DNA of 51,773 nucleotides, from the NCBI RefSeq assembly GCF_002251945.1, contig NZ_NDHW01000077.1, forward strand, positions 8-51,780, read 5' to 3'. Below are positions 44,262 to 51,699 of this stretch, piece by piece. The stretch's first letter is position 1; the number at the start of each line of letters is the position of its first letter. A program made the translations under genes and the position numbers. Origin of the DNA: Pseudanabaena sp. SR411 (GTDB lineage Bacteria; Cyanobacteriota; Cyanobacteriia; Pseudanabaenales; Pseudanabaenaceae). The notes under the pieces are model-generated. The model made no database searches. It saw only the letters and a program-made list of their open reading frames with translations, and had not been told where the DNA came from.

Positions 44262-44346
44262 TAGGAATAAGCTGCGCTTCGCGCAGCTTATTCCTAACTT
44301 TTTAGTCCTGCCAAATTTTCAGTCAGCGCATCGTGCCGACTGAAAA
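44262..44346. terminator. Two hairpins between the M16 gene and psbQ
   Basis: Hairpin 1: perfect 16 bp (44262–44277 with 44281–44296), TTC loop. Hairpin 2: 9 bp (44316–44324 with 44338–44346) directly after the M16 stop. The phrase TAGTCCTGCCAAA occurs on both sides of hairpin 1 as a direct repeat, as if hairpin 1 were an insertion. Confidence 0.65.
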
Positions 44347-45600
44347 CTAGTTTACCTGTTTCAAAGCATCCACCGAGCCAACTATGGAAATAGCAGGTGT
44401 TACAAAATATTTCTGTGCCGCGCTCTGGACATCAGCGATCGTCACTCCTTCGATCGCTTTGACAAATTGGTGATCAAACTCTAGCCCTAAGCCCATGACC
44501 TCATACCAGCCATACACTTGAGCGATTTGACCATTGGTTTGCTTACCTAGAGCATATTGTCCTAGCAATTTGCTCTGACAAATTGCCAACTCATCTTCCG
44601 TAATCGTTACCGTGGCAAGTCGCTCACATTCATGGCGCAACCCTTCGAGAGCCGTCCCCGTATTTTGCGAAGCCGTTCCCATGTAAGCCACAAATTGCGA
44701 GGTTTCCAAACGGGTAGGATAAAAAGCGGAAACTTCGTAAGCAAGTCCTCGCTTTTCGCGTAACTCTACAAACAGGCGGCTTGATAAACCGTTGCCCAAA
44801 TAGGTGGAAATGATCTTCAGGGCGGCATAGTCAGGCGAGCTAACCGATGGCGCAGGATAGCCAATCATCACGATCGCCTGTTGTGTGTCCTGCTCATGGG
44901 TAACCAGCTTTGGCTGAAAGTTGGGAGTAGGTGTAGAAATAATGTTTGGTTGATTTGGCTTCTTCCAGTCTCCAAAAGCTTCACCCACGAGAGATAGAGC
45001 TTGCTCTGGCAAAATCTTACCTGCAATGCTGACAACCATCTGATCGGGGCGCAAATAAGTTTGGTGAAAATCAACTAAGTCATTCCGAGTAAGTTGACTA
45101 ATGGTTGCCTCTGTACCAAGGCTAGAAAATCCGTAGGGATGATCCCCATACATCAGATGCTGCAAATGATCGTAAGCGATCGTAAATGGTCGCTCTTGTT
45201 GCGATCGGATTGACTGAATCGTGAGCCTCCTTTCAAGATCAAGCTCATGATCGGGATAACTAGGCGATCTCAAAATCTCTGATCCCAGCAGTAACATGTC
45301 ATGGAAATCCGACGAAATGGTTTTTAATGACAGCAAGAAATAATCACTTGAGCATTCTGTCCCCAGTGATGCGCCAATTGACTCCACCTGCTCCGCAATT
45401 TCTAACGAGGAATATCTCTCAGTGCCACGGGTCATGATTGATGCAGCTAGATGGGTTAGTCCTGATTTATCAGAGGTTTGGACACGCTCACCACCTGCAA
45501 AAAAGCAACGCGCTGCAATAATATCAGCCGTGGGGTTTTCGGTTACTAAGACCACAATGCCATTGGATAGCACCAAGCGATCGCTGATTCGTTGTGACAT
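44347..45600 (-). CDS. M16 peptidase-family protein without the HxxEH zinc motif
   Basis: A 417-residue protein of the insulinase/processing-peptidase family. It covers both M16 half-domains: FFAGGERVQTSDKSGLTHLAASIMTRGTERYSS, and the R/Y region near LRPDQMVVSIAGKI and ELREKRGLAYEVSAFYPTR. At the position of HxxEH it reads HLAAS, so it cannot bind zinc in the standard way. In bacteria such subunits pair with an active M16 partner, like mitochondrial alpha-MPP; no partner is adjacent. ATG at 45600 fits the conserved start; 15 codons upstream are in frame. Confidence 0.82.
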   Translation of the reverse strand: MSQRISDRLVLSNGIVVLVTENPTADIIAARCFFAGGERVQTSDKSGLTHLAASIMTRGTERYSSLEIAEQVESIGASLGTECSSDYFLLSLKTISSDFHDMLLLGSEILRSPSYPDHELDLERRLTIQSIRSQQERPFTIAYDHLQHLMYGDHPYGFSSLGTEATISQLTRNDLVDFHQTYLRPDQMVVSIAGKILPEQALSLVGEAFGDWKKPNQPNIISTPTPNFQPKLVTHEQDTQQAIVMIGYPAPSVSSPDYAALKIISTYLGNGLSSRLFVELREKRGLAYEVSAFYPTRLETSQFVAYMGTASQNTGTALEGLRHECERLATVTITEDELAICQSKLLGQYALGKQTNGQIAQVYGWYEVMGLGLEFDHQFVKAIEGVTIADVQSAAQKYFVTPAISIVGSVDALKQVN

Positions 45601-45670
45601 TGTTAGTGACAAATTTTCCTTCCCCAACTTACAAAAAACAAACATTAGCGTTAGTGACTCGCGATACCTT

Positions 45671-45750
45671 TACAGTGATTTGCGTTCAAACCTAAACCAA
45701 CAAATTTTTTAAAAAATTTGTTGTGGTTCTTTTAATCGGAAATCGCTGTA
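45671..45750 (+). repeat. Dispersed palindromic repeat, family B, copy 3
   Basis: 80 bp with terminal inverted repeats TACAGTGATTT (45671–45681) and AAATCGCTGTA (45740–45750). The core is an uninterrupted palindrome, CAACAAATTTTTT mirrored by AAAAAATTTGTTG. This is the cleanest copy of the family and defines its ends. Confidence 0.8.
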
Positions 45751-45911
45751 CCATCGCAACCTTCACTTAAGAATATCGCAAAATCTAGAAACTGGGGGCT
45801 TAGAGGAGTAACAGCTAGATTTTTCTAGGGATTTCCAGCCAAACTAACGATATACATAATTTCAAACTTGATGAATCATGAGTAAGTAGCTGGGCATAAT
45901 TAAAAACATAT

Positions 45912-46074
45912 CCAAAACCTGTGGCGCACGCTCAGCGCACGCCACAGGTTTTGGGGTCTTATATTTAATTGTTTTACAGTTTTCAGAGGAGCATATGCTC
46001 CTCTGAAAACTGTAAAACAAATCAAAACAATGGTTTTGCGGTTTTCGTTTTGCCTACGGCAAAACGAAAACCGC
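45912..46074. repeat. Cluster of three large hairpins
   Basis: (1) 45912–45954: 15-bp perfect outer arms, CCAAAACCTGTGGCG and its complement. (2) 45969–46020: a 52-bp perfect palindrome with no spacer, centred on GCATATGC. (3) 46038–46074: 17-bp perfect arms with a TAC loop. None matches another by sequence. There is no adjoining stop codon, so ordinary termination does not explain them. Confidence 0.75.
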
Positions 46075-46295
46075 TATAGCTACTTAGTTAGGGTAGAAAG
46101 TTAACTACTTATGCTCAGAGATCAACAGATTATGTTAGATTTTCTGTCATCTTCAAAGTGTCGTATTAATATGTTAAGGGTGGGAGATGCTTAGTGCAGT
46201 CCATCTTTTGCATTAATTAAAAAATCCGAGCAAAATCACACAAATCCAATCAGTCATCAATATAAGTCGGTTTAAGTTTCATGCAATACAGAGCC

Positions 46296-46332
46296 TACAG
46301 CGCCTTGCGCTTAAAAAAATATCAACAAATTT
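46296..46332 (+). repeat. Family B fragment
   Basis: TACAGCGCCTTGCGCTTAAA followed by AACAAATTT resembles the left half of family B; the right half is absent. Confidence 0.45.
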
Positions 46333-46449
46333 AGTAGCAAGTAATTAGGTAATTGTCACTAATTGTCTAGATAATCAACAGCATTTTGTGGTGGAAATGC
46401 TCGGAAAAACGCTGTAAATACGAATGAAGTTAAATGCGGAGAGGATTGG

Positions 46450-47808
46450 ATGAGTACTGCAAAGGATAAACAGAAATGTCTAGATTGCTTAACGCAAGCG
46501 ATCGCCGACCTAGATGGTCAAGTTGACAAATCAGAATTAACCAAAATCTCTAATTTGATCATTCAGACTATGACTGGTCCTTGGCGATCGTTTCACACAC
46601 CAAATCATATTTTTGAGGTTGGCGAAGGGGGAGATGCGATCGAAGTAATATCAGCTTTATTTCATGATCTCGTTTATGTCCAAGTTGATCAAGGTATCAG
46701 CGTCAATATTAGTCGATACATTTCACCCTATATCAAACAAGATCGTGAGCAATTAGTCATTCTTGACCCTCCTGAACTTCAAGAAGACACGATTTTTAAG
46801 ATGGTAACAATGCTATTTGGTTTTGAGCATGGACAGCCATTATTGCCAATGTCTGGGCAAAATGAGTTTCTTAGTGCGCTCATCGCGATCAAGGCTCTAG
46901 AAAATATGCTGCCTCTATCGAAATTGACGGAAATAGCTGCTTGCATTGAAGCCACAATTCCGTTTCGTCCACAATTAGATTCAGGTTTGACTTGTTCTGA
47001 TCTACTATTCGGGCGCTTAGTTAATGCTAATGAAGCATTTCAATTTGGGTGGGGAGATCAAGAAATCGCTGAAATCGTCAAGAGGGCTGTACGACTATCC
47101 AATCGCGATGTGGAAAACTTTGCTAGCCCTAATTCATCGCGGTTTCTTAACAATACTTGGAACTTAATTCCAGAGACAAATCATGATCTAAAAAATGTAA
47201 ACTCCTATAGTGTGCATGGCTACCGAGTTTCTATTCAAAAAATGGAAGGATTTATGAACTTCCTTTCACCTGAAATCGTTTTTCGACGCTATCGCAATGA
47301 GCCAAATGAAAAAACTTATTACAAGCTACTTGCCCAAACCAAACAAAATCTAGAAGTATCAAGATTGTATTTAGGAACCAAACTTACTTCGATCGCAATT
47401 TTAGAAGCCCTATCATTTCGGATTGGGCGTGATATATCCCTCTCCACGATGATGGGAGAATTGCCACTAGAAGACAATCCAGTGGTCGGATTAGAACAGT
47501 TCCTTCCAGAAATTAAAACCCCACACACCCCTTCAACTCCTATTGAAGCTGAGGTCTTAGAACTTTTAGATAAGGGGCGTACAGTTGACTCTAGTTACGA
47601 TGTCAAAAATTCGCCTGTGGCAACGTTTATGGTCAAATCAATTGGCTTTACGGAAATGCAACGCATGTTAAATCTATCTAAGGAATTTTTTAAGGGTAAC
47701 TTAACTTCCGAAGATTTGCTAGCAAGCTGCGATCCTTATGTAATGTCTATGATCAAGAGTGCCGTTTTGCAGCTATTTGACTCTCGCAAAGCCGCTCTTT
47801 CTCAGTAA
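46450..47808 (+). CDS. HD-type predicted phosphohydrolase of unknown family
   Basis: A 452-residue soluble protein. Residues 44–80 contain WRSFHTPNHIFEV and SALFHDLVYVQVD, giving His49, His53 and His72–Asp73. This matches the H…HD layout of metal-dependent HD phosphohydrolases (compare the predicted-hydrolase group with YHxxxHI…FHDxVY). A later Asp in TCSDLLFGRLVNANEA may complete the site. The C-terminal 250 residues are helical with no recognised domain. No signal peptide. The substrate could be a nucleotide or second messenger but nothing in the context decides. ATG at 46450 has GGAGAGGA 9–16 nt upstream. Confidence 0.65.
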   Translation: MSTAKDKQKCLDCLTQAIADLDGQVDKSELTKISNLIIQTMTGPWRSFHTPNHIFEVGEGGDAIEVISALFHDLVYVQVDQGISVNISRYISPYIKQDREQLVILDPPELQEDTIFKMVTMLFGFEHGQPLLPMSGQNEFLSALIAIKALENMLPLSKLTEIAACIEATIPFRPQLDSGLTCSDLLFGRLVNANEAFQFGWGDQEIAEIVKRAVRLSNRDVENFASPNSSRFLNNTWNLIPETNHDLKNVNSYSVHGYRVSIQKMEGFMNFLSPEIVFRRYRNEPNEKTYYKLLAQTKQNLEVSRLYLGTKLTSIAILEALSFRIGRDISLSTMMGELPLEDNPVVGLEQFLPEIKTPHTPSTPIEAEVLELLDKGRTVDSSYDVKNSPVATFMVKSIGFTEMQRMLNLSKEFFKGNLTSEDLLASCDPYVMSMIKSAVLQLFDSRKAALSQ

Positions 47809-47819
47809 TCAGTATTATA

Positions 47820-47880
47820 AAATCCAAAATTTTTATTGAGAGTGTTGCAAAGCAACACTCTCAATAAAAATTTTGGATTT
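47820..47880. terminator. Bidirectional terminator between the HD-type and ferredoxin-like genes
   Basis: A perfect 29-bp stem (47820–47848 with 47852–47880), AAA loop. It overlaps the ferredoxin-like stop codon. The GAGAGTGTTG arm resembles the core of family C. Confidence 0.8.
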
Positions 47881-48298
47881 AGTTTTCGGGTGCAACAAAA
47901 GCGTAGTCTGAGACGATTTTGCCAGCAATGATATGTTCTTGAAGTACTTTCTCTAATACCTCAGCCGTTGCCGAGTGATACCAAACACCATCGGGATAAA
48001 CTAGTAAAATTGGTCCGCGATCGCATACCCGCAAGCAATTAGTTTTGGTACGAAATACTTTTGCTTCGAGATCAAGTTCTTTAATCCGACGTTTGAGATA
48101 GTCCCATGATTGTAAACCGACTTCTTTTTGACAACAGAGCGGTTTAGTCTGGTCAGCACATAAAAATAAATGCTTCTCGATCTGGGGAATTGATAATTGC
48201 TGAGCGCGATTTGCTAACTGTTGACGAATCAAATCAAGATCTACAAGATCGTCATTGATCGCTACATCTGGAGTAATAATTTCTGGATTTACTGCCAT
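47879..48298 (-). CDS. Thioredoxin-like [2Fe-2S] ferredoxin
   Basis: A 139-residue protein with the thioredoxin-like 2Fe-2S ferredoxin fold: HLFLCADQTKPLCCQKE provides the first cysteines and RTKTNCLRVCDRGPILLVYPDGVWY the C-x3-C pair and the typical RGP turn. Members transfer electrons or hold clusters in diverse enzymes. The first 40 residues form a helical extension. The nearest codirectional gene upstream is the PSI accumulation factor, separated by a hairpin, so a functional link is only suggestive. Confidence 0.83.
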   Translation of the reverse strand: MAVNPEIITPDVAINDDLVDLDLIRQQLANRAQQLSIPQIEKHLFLCADQTKPLCCQKEVGLQSWDYLKRRIKELDLEAKVFRTKTNCLRVCDRGPILLVYPDGVWYHSATAEVLEKVLQEHIIAGKIVSDYAFVAPEN

Positions 48299-48331
48299 AT
48301 AAGGAAAAAGGGCAAATAATATGCTATTTTT

Positions 48332-48356
48332 CCCCTCTCTTTAAAAAGGAGAGGGG
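48332..48356. terminator. Short hairpin after the PSI accumulation factor gene
   Basis: An 8-bp stem, CCCCTCTC with GAGAGGGG (48332–48339 with 48349–48356), 21 bp after the stop. Purine/pyrimidine-biased; moderate support. Confidence 0.45.
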
Positions 48357-48377
48357 AGAGGGGATAGATTTTGCAAT

Positions 48378-48959
48378 TTAAGGATTCAATTCGTTGATGA
48401 CTTTATCGGTTTTACGGAATTTTAATTCGGGAGGAGCATCAGGCAACCCTAGTAAATCTCGAATTGCCGAGTCAAGTTCTTCAAATCCAAACGACCCTTC
48501 GCGATCGTAGCTAACTTTACCTTCACCAGAAATTAGCACTGTTTGAGGTACTGTGCCTTTGTAATAGTAAGCTTCGTCGGCTGGGGTGTAGTTATTGTGT
48601 TGTAAGTCCAAACTATCAACAGGAACAGCGATCAGGCTAATCGTCTTACCATAAAATCCTTGAGCTAAGTTGAGAATTGGCGAAAACTTTTTGCAATCAG
48701 CACTGTCATCTACATAAAAAACCAGCATCGCCGCTCGACCAATCTCAAGGGATTGAGCCAAGCTAATTCGAGGTGGCACAATGGAGCCATTTCCTCCATA
48801 GAGGGCAAAGATATTGCCATCGTAGGTATCATCGGTAAGTCTTGCTTGCACAGGCTGTGCATCAAAAAATACGGCTCCTAACAATAAACTTAGGCTTATA
48901 CAACTTGCGATCGCTACACATAATATGAAATCAAAAGATCGCTTCAGCCAATTTTTCAT
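48378..48959 (-). CDS. Thylakoid membrane photosystem I accumulation factor
   Basis: A 193-residue exported or membrane-anchored protein: hydrophobic segment FILCVAIASCISLSLLLGAVFF, then a thioredoxin-like domain starting LTDDTYDGNIFALYGGNGSIVPPRISLAQSL. FYVDDSADCKKFSPILN sits where thioredoxins have CxxC but has a single Cys, so disulfide exchange is unlikely. I recognise it as the cyanobacterial/plant factor needed for PSI accumulation. ATG at 48959 is preferred over TTG at 48968. PsaA and PsaB are about 22 kb away. Confidence 0.75.
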   Translation of the reverse strand: MKNWLKRSFDFILCVAIASCISLSLLLGAVFFDAQPVQARLTDDTYDGNIFALYGGNGSIVPPRISLAQSLEIGRAAMLVFYVDDSADCKKFSPILNLAQGFYGKTISLIAVPVDSLDLQHNNYTPADEAYYYKGTVPQTVLISGEGKVSYDREGSFGFEELDSAIRDLLGLPDAPPELKFRKTDKVINELNP

Positions 48960-49016
48960 TATCTTCAAATATAAATTCTTCTACAGAACACTATAAATGC
49001 TAGCCATCACAAATTA

Positions 49017-49068
49017 AAACCCAGAGATTAGGGGCGGCACAAAGCTCCGATCCTAATCTCTGGGTTTT
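49017..49068. terminator. Terminator of folE; family D palindrome, copy 1
   Basis: 17-bp arms (49017–49033 with 49052–49068), with T4 at the end on the minus-strand reading. The apical sequence GGGCGGCACAAAGCTCCG is nearly the same as that in the palindrome at 50768–50800. Confidence 0.75.
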
Positions 49069-49085
49069 CAAAAGCGTAAGACACC

Positions 49086-49853
49086 TTACGAATCGCCAAA
49101 GCCATGCGCCCGAATCAGATCGAAGAATTCTTTTTTCATTGATGGGTCACTTCGGAAAGAACCACGCACGATAGAATTGACCATTTTGGTTTCGGGTTCC
49201 TTAACACCGCGCCATGTCATGCACATATGTTGAGCCTTGATCACAAATGCTAAACCTTTAGGCTTAATCAAATTTTCGATCGTATCAGCAACCATAATCG
49301 CCGCTTCTTCTTGGATATGCGGACGACTCATCACCCAGTCTACGATGCGATTAAATTTGGAGATGCCAATGACGCGATCGCTGGGGACGATACCAATCCA
49401 TGCTTGACCAACAATCGGCACAAAGTGGTGAGAACATGCCGATCGCACGGTAATTGGTCCAAGAGTATAGATTTCGTCAAGTTCCTTGGCATTGGGAAAA
49501 TCTGTAACTTTGGGCATAGGATGATAACGCCCTTTAAAAACTTCATCCACATACATCTTGGCTACCCGACGGGCGGTTTCTTTGGTGTTGTGATCATTGG
49601 CAGTATCAATAATCAATGAGTCAAAAACACCTTGCAGTTTTCCTTCGAGTTCTTTTTTTAGCTCTTCCCGTTCGATTTCGCTAATGTGATGGGCGATCGA
49701 GTCATTGGCAAAAAAAGGATCGCCAGCGGCAATTACGCGATCACGAATAATTTGTGAAATTGCTTTTCGGGTGGGTAGAGATTCGAGGACTTTGGCGTTT
49801 TTTGAATCATTCTCAGAAGTGGGACTGACAGGGCGAGAGATACTGATCGTCAT
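49086..49853 (-). CDS. folE: GTP cyclohydrolase I
   Basis: Converts GTP to 7,8-dihydroneopterin triphosphate, the entry to folate and tetrahydropterin synthesis. It has 255 residues. Zn ligands: Cys and His in VRSACSHHFVP and Cys in IKAQHMCMTWRGV; the GISKFNRIVDW and RPHIQEE segments are typical. A Ser/Asn-rich N-terminal 25 residues precede the core. The product is the substrate of the tandem PTPS/QueD protein at 11477–12349. Confidence 0.95.
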   Translation of the reverse strand: MTISISRPVSPTSENDSKNAKVLESLPTRKAISQIIRDRVIAAGDPFFANDSIAHHISEIEREELKKELEGKLQGVFDSLIIDTANDHNTKETARRVAKMYVDEVFKGRYHPMPKVTDFPNAKELDEIYTLGPITVRSACSHHFVPIVGQAWIGIVPSDRVIGISKFNRIVDWVMSRPHIQEEAAIMVADTIENLIKPKGLAFVIKAQHMCMTWRGVKEPETKMVNSIVRGSFRSDPSMKKEFFDLIRAHGFGDS

Positions 49854-50324
49854 GGTGTGATACTTACTAGATATCCAGTGAATTAACTTAAAAAGGAGGG
49901 AGCTAAAAAATTGCTGAGGAAACAGTAGCTAAACATCAAAATTTTGTGTTTGAGTCAGGTCAAAACTACCAGCATAAAAAGGTGTTTAACTAGCGATTCA
50001 AACTATAAAATTTAATATATTCTCCCATATTCGCAGATCTGTGGGAGTTATTGCTTCTCTCAATAGATTGAACTTTTTCAATCATTATTTAATATGCCTA
50101 CATAATTCTAAACTATTCCTTCATAGCTTAGGCGCTTCTGGGTTAAGGTTCAGTTAATTCCATCCATAAGACATAGCTTCTCAAAAAAGAAATAGTCAAG
50201 GCGTTGCAAATCATGGTCTTGACTGTCTTTGATAAACAAGCTAGAGCATTTTAATCTTGAGTGGATAGTTAATAAGCTGCGATATCTATAGATAAATACT
50301 TATCAATTTTTCTGTAGTAGATGT

Positions 50325-50430
50325 TATACCAAATTAAGAAATGGCGTAGTCGTTTCTTAATTTTAAAAACCTTACTGGGTTTGGTTTTTGATTCACAAAA
50401 GTGTTGTCACACTTTCGTGAATTGGTATTA
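50325..50430 (+). repeat. 106-bp dispersed repeat, family A, copy 2
   Basis: It begins TATACCAAATTAAGAAATGG and ends GTGAATTGGTATTA. Same length and block order as 5521–5626, with scattered substitutions. Terminal inverted repeats are TATACCAA… and …TTGGTATTA. Confidence 0.8.
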
Positions 50431-50576
50431 TGTGGAACTCAGATGATGAATCTCTTGCTGCCTAGCGTGGCAGGGCAACCACGGGGGATTTGCCCGTACT
50501 TGAAAATTTAGAGTCTTGTAGAGACTGTACCCCTGTGCCAGCCGCAAATCTATGGCATCACAGGAATTCCTTCCTT

Positions 50577-50622
50577 GTAATACCAAAACACAAGACGCAG
50601 CCGTTTTGTATTTTGGTATTAC
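50577..50622. repeat. Hairpin with family-A-like ends
   Basis: GTAATACCAAAA (50577–50588) pairs with TTTTGGTATTAC (50611–50622), with partial pairing further in. It shares the TAATACCAA terminus with family A but not its interior, so it may be a shortened relative. Confidence 0.55.
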
Positions 50623-50663
50623 AGCGCTTTGCGCTCAAACCCGAACCAAGAAGTTCTAAAAAG
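50620..50663 (+). repeat. Family B, copy 4 (left part)
   Basis: TACAGCGCTTTGCGCTCAAA followed by CCCGAACCAAGAAGTTCT matches the left half of family B. The mirrored right half is degenerate or missing. Confidence 0.6.
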
Positions 50664-50767
50664 TGAAATACAGGATTATTCCTCAATCTTCGGTACAGAA
50701 ATAATCCTCTTTATCTACTGGCTTGCTTAGAACGCAAGAGATAGCTAGGACAAATCAAAACCCAAAG

Positions 50768-50800
50768 GATGAGGGGCGGCGCAAAGCTCCGCCCCTCATC
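50768..50800. repeat. Family D palindrome, copy 2
   Basis: A perfect 12-bp stem (50768–50779 with 50789–50800) around CGCAAAGCT. It shares the GGGCGGCRCAAAGCTCCG apex and the AAAACCCA approach with the folE terminator. Confidence 0.65.
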
Positions 50801-50851
50801 TTTTCCTAAGCAAAACTTACATTGCCATATATAGCGATCCTAAAATGAGTT

Positions 50852-50918
50852 GCAATCCTAAATGGGTTGTGAGAGTGCGCCCCTGCGGGGCGCACTCTCA
50901 CAACCCATTTAGGATTGC
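50852..50918. repeat. GAGAGTGCG palindrome, family C, copy 2 / SDR terminator
   Basis: A perfect 32-bp stem (50852–50883 with 50887–50918), TGC loop, the longest exact stem-loop in the window. Just before it, AGCGATCCTAAAATGAGTTG is a diverged direct copy of its left arm. It ends 11 bp from the SDR stop codon. Confidence 0.75.
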
Positions 50919-50929
50919 TATATCACAGT

Positions 50930-51661
50930 TTAAAAAGTTCCTACGTTGGGCATCAGTACGAGTTCATTAATCATGGCATCGGCAGGTAGATTTATTAAAG
51001 TCATGATCGATTGAGCGACCGTGGCAGGTCGAAGCATAGCGGCACGATTAAAACTAGGTGGCACTTTATCGCCGAGAGTATCCCATAGAGGCGTATCGAC
51101 AGAACCAGGACAGATGGACATAACTTTGATGCCGTGAGGCTGTTCTTCAGCCGCGATCGCCTGAGTCAAACCTAATAGCGCAAATTTACTCGCGCAATAT
51201 GCGCCCCAATTGGGAAAACCTTGCTTACCTGCGATCGAGGCTACATTAACAATCGTGCCGCTTTTTTGCGATCGCATGGTTGGCAATACAGTCTGTAAGC
51301 ATTGGAATACACTGGTGAGATTCAGGTCAAACAACTTCTGCCATTCGGTCAGAGGCATATCAATTAATTCGCCTATATATGCCATACCTGCATTATTAAT
51401 CAAAATATCTACGCCGCCCATCTCTGTCACGATCGCTTGCATCTTTGGGGCAACTTGAGAAATGTCACCGAGGTCTATGGCATAGCCTTTAGCATGGCTA
51501 CCTGGGGGTATGCTAAGGATGTGTTCGGGATGGCGGCTAACCAGACTGACCTGTGCGCCAGCTTGTAATAATCGCAACGCCACTTCTTTGCCAATACCAC
51601 TACTTGCCCCAGTAACAATCGCTTTCTTACCTGTTAATTTAGCTGATACTGTATCTGTCAT
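50930..51661 (-). CDS. Short-chain dehydrogenase/reductase
   Basis: A 243-residue classical SDR: TGASSGIG cofactor motif, NNAG, a Ser in VASIAG and the catalytic YCASK (Tyr-x3-Lys). An Arg in VSRHPE after the second strand suggests NADPH preference. Substrate unknown. It is the gene upstream of folE on the same strand but separated from it by the 1.08-kb repeat-filled spacer, so cotranscription is unlikely. A role in pteridine reduction is possible, since sepiapterin/pteridine reductases are SDRs, but unproven. Start ATG 51661. Confidence 0.85.
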   Translation of the reverse strand: MTDTVSAKLTGKKAIVTGASSGIGKEVALRLLQAGAQVSLVSRHPEHILSIPPGSHAKGYAIDLGDISQVAPKMQAIVTEMGGVDILINNAGMAYIGELIDMPLTEWQKLFDLNLTSVFQCLQTVLPTMRSQKSGTIVNVASIAGKQGFPNWGAYCASKFALLGLTQAIAAEEQPHGIKVMSICPGSVDTPLWDTLGDKVPPSFNRAAMLRPATVAQSIMTLINLPADAMINELVLMPNVGTF

Positions 51662-51699
51662 GGTTTAACTTGTTTTCCTTTAGTCTATGTCAAAAGTCT

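Larger units (their letters stand above)
45601..46449. other. 849-bp gene-free spacer packed with palindromes
   Basis: No credible gene is seen on either strand. It contains family-B repeat copies at 45671–45750 and 46296–46332 and a run of three large hairpins at 45912–46074. 46083–46449 is A/T-rich and should hold the promoter of the HD-type gene. Confidence 0.6.
49854..50929. other. 1.08-kb gene-free spacer with five dispersed repeats
   Basis: No plausible gene on either strand. Contents from left to right: A/T-rich folE upstream region; family A copy 2; a GGGCAA…TTGCCC stem at about 50473–50495 resembling a short repeat common in cyanobacterial spacers; a TAATACCAA-ended hairpin; a family B piece; a family D palindrome; and a family C palindrome ending at the SDR gene stop. 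It looks like a landing zone for small palindromic elements. Confidence 0.6.

Noticed and set aside
50440-50580. GC-richer block with short stems, considered as a tRNA, riboswitch or small RNA
   Set aside because: No cloverleaf, no conserved T-loop and no riboswitch core could be drawn; only a GGGCAA…TTGCCC stem is clear.
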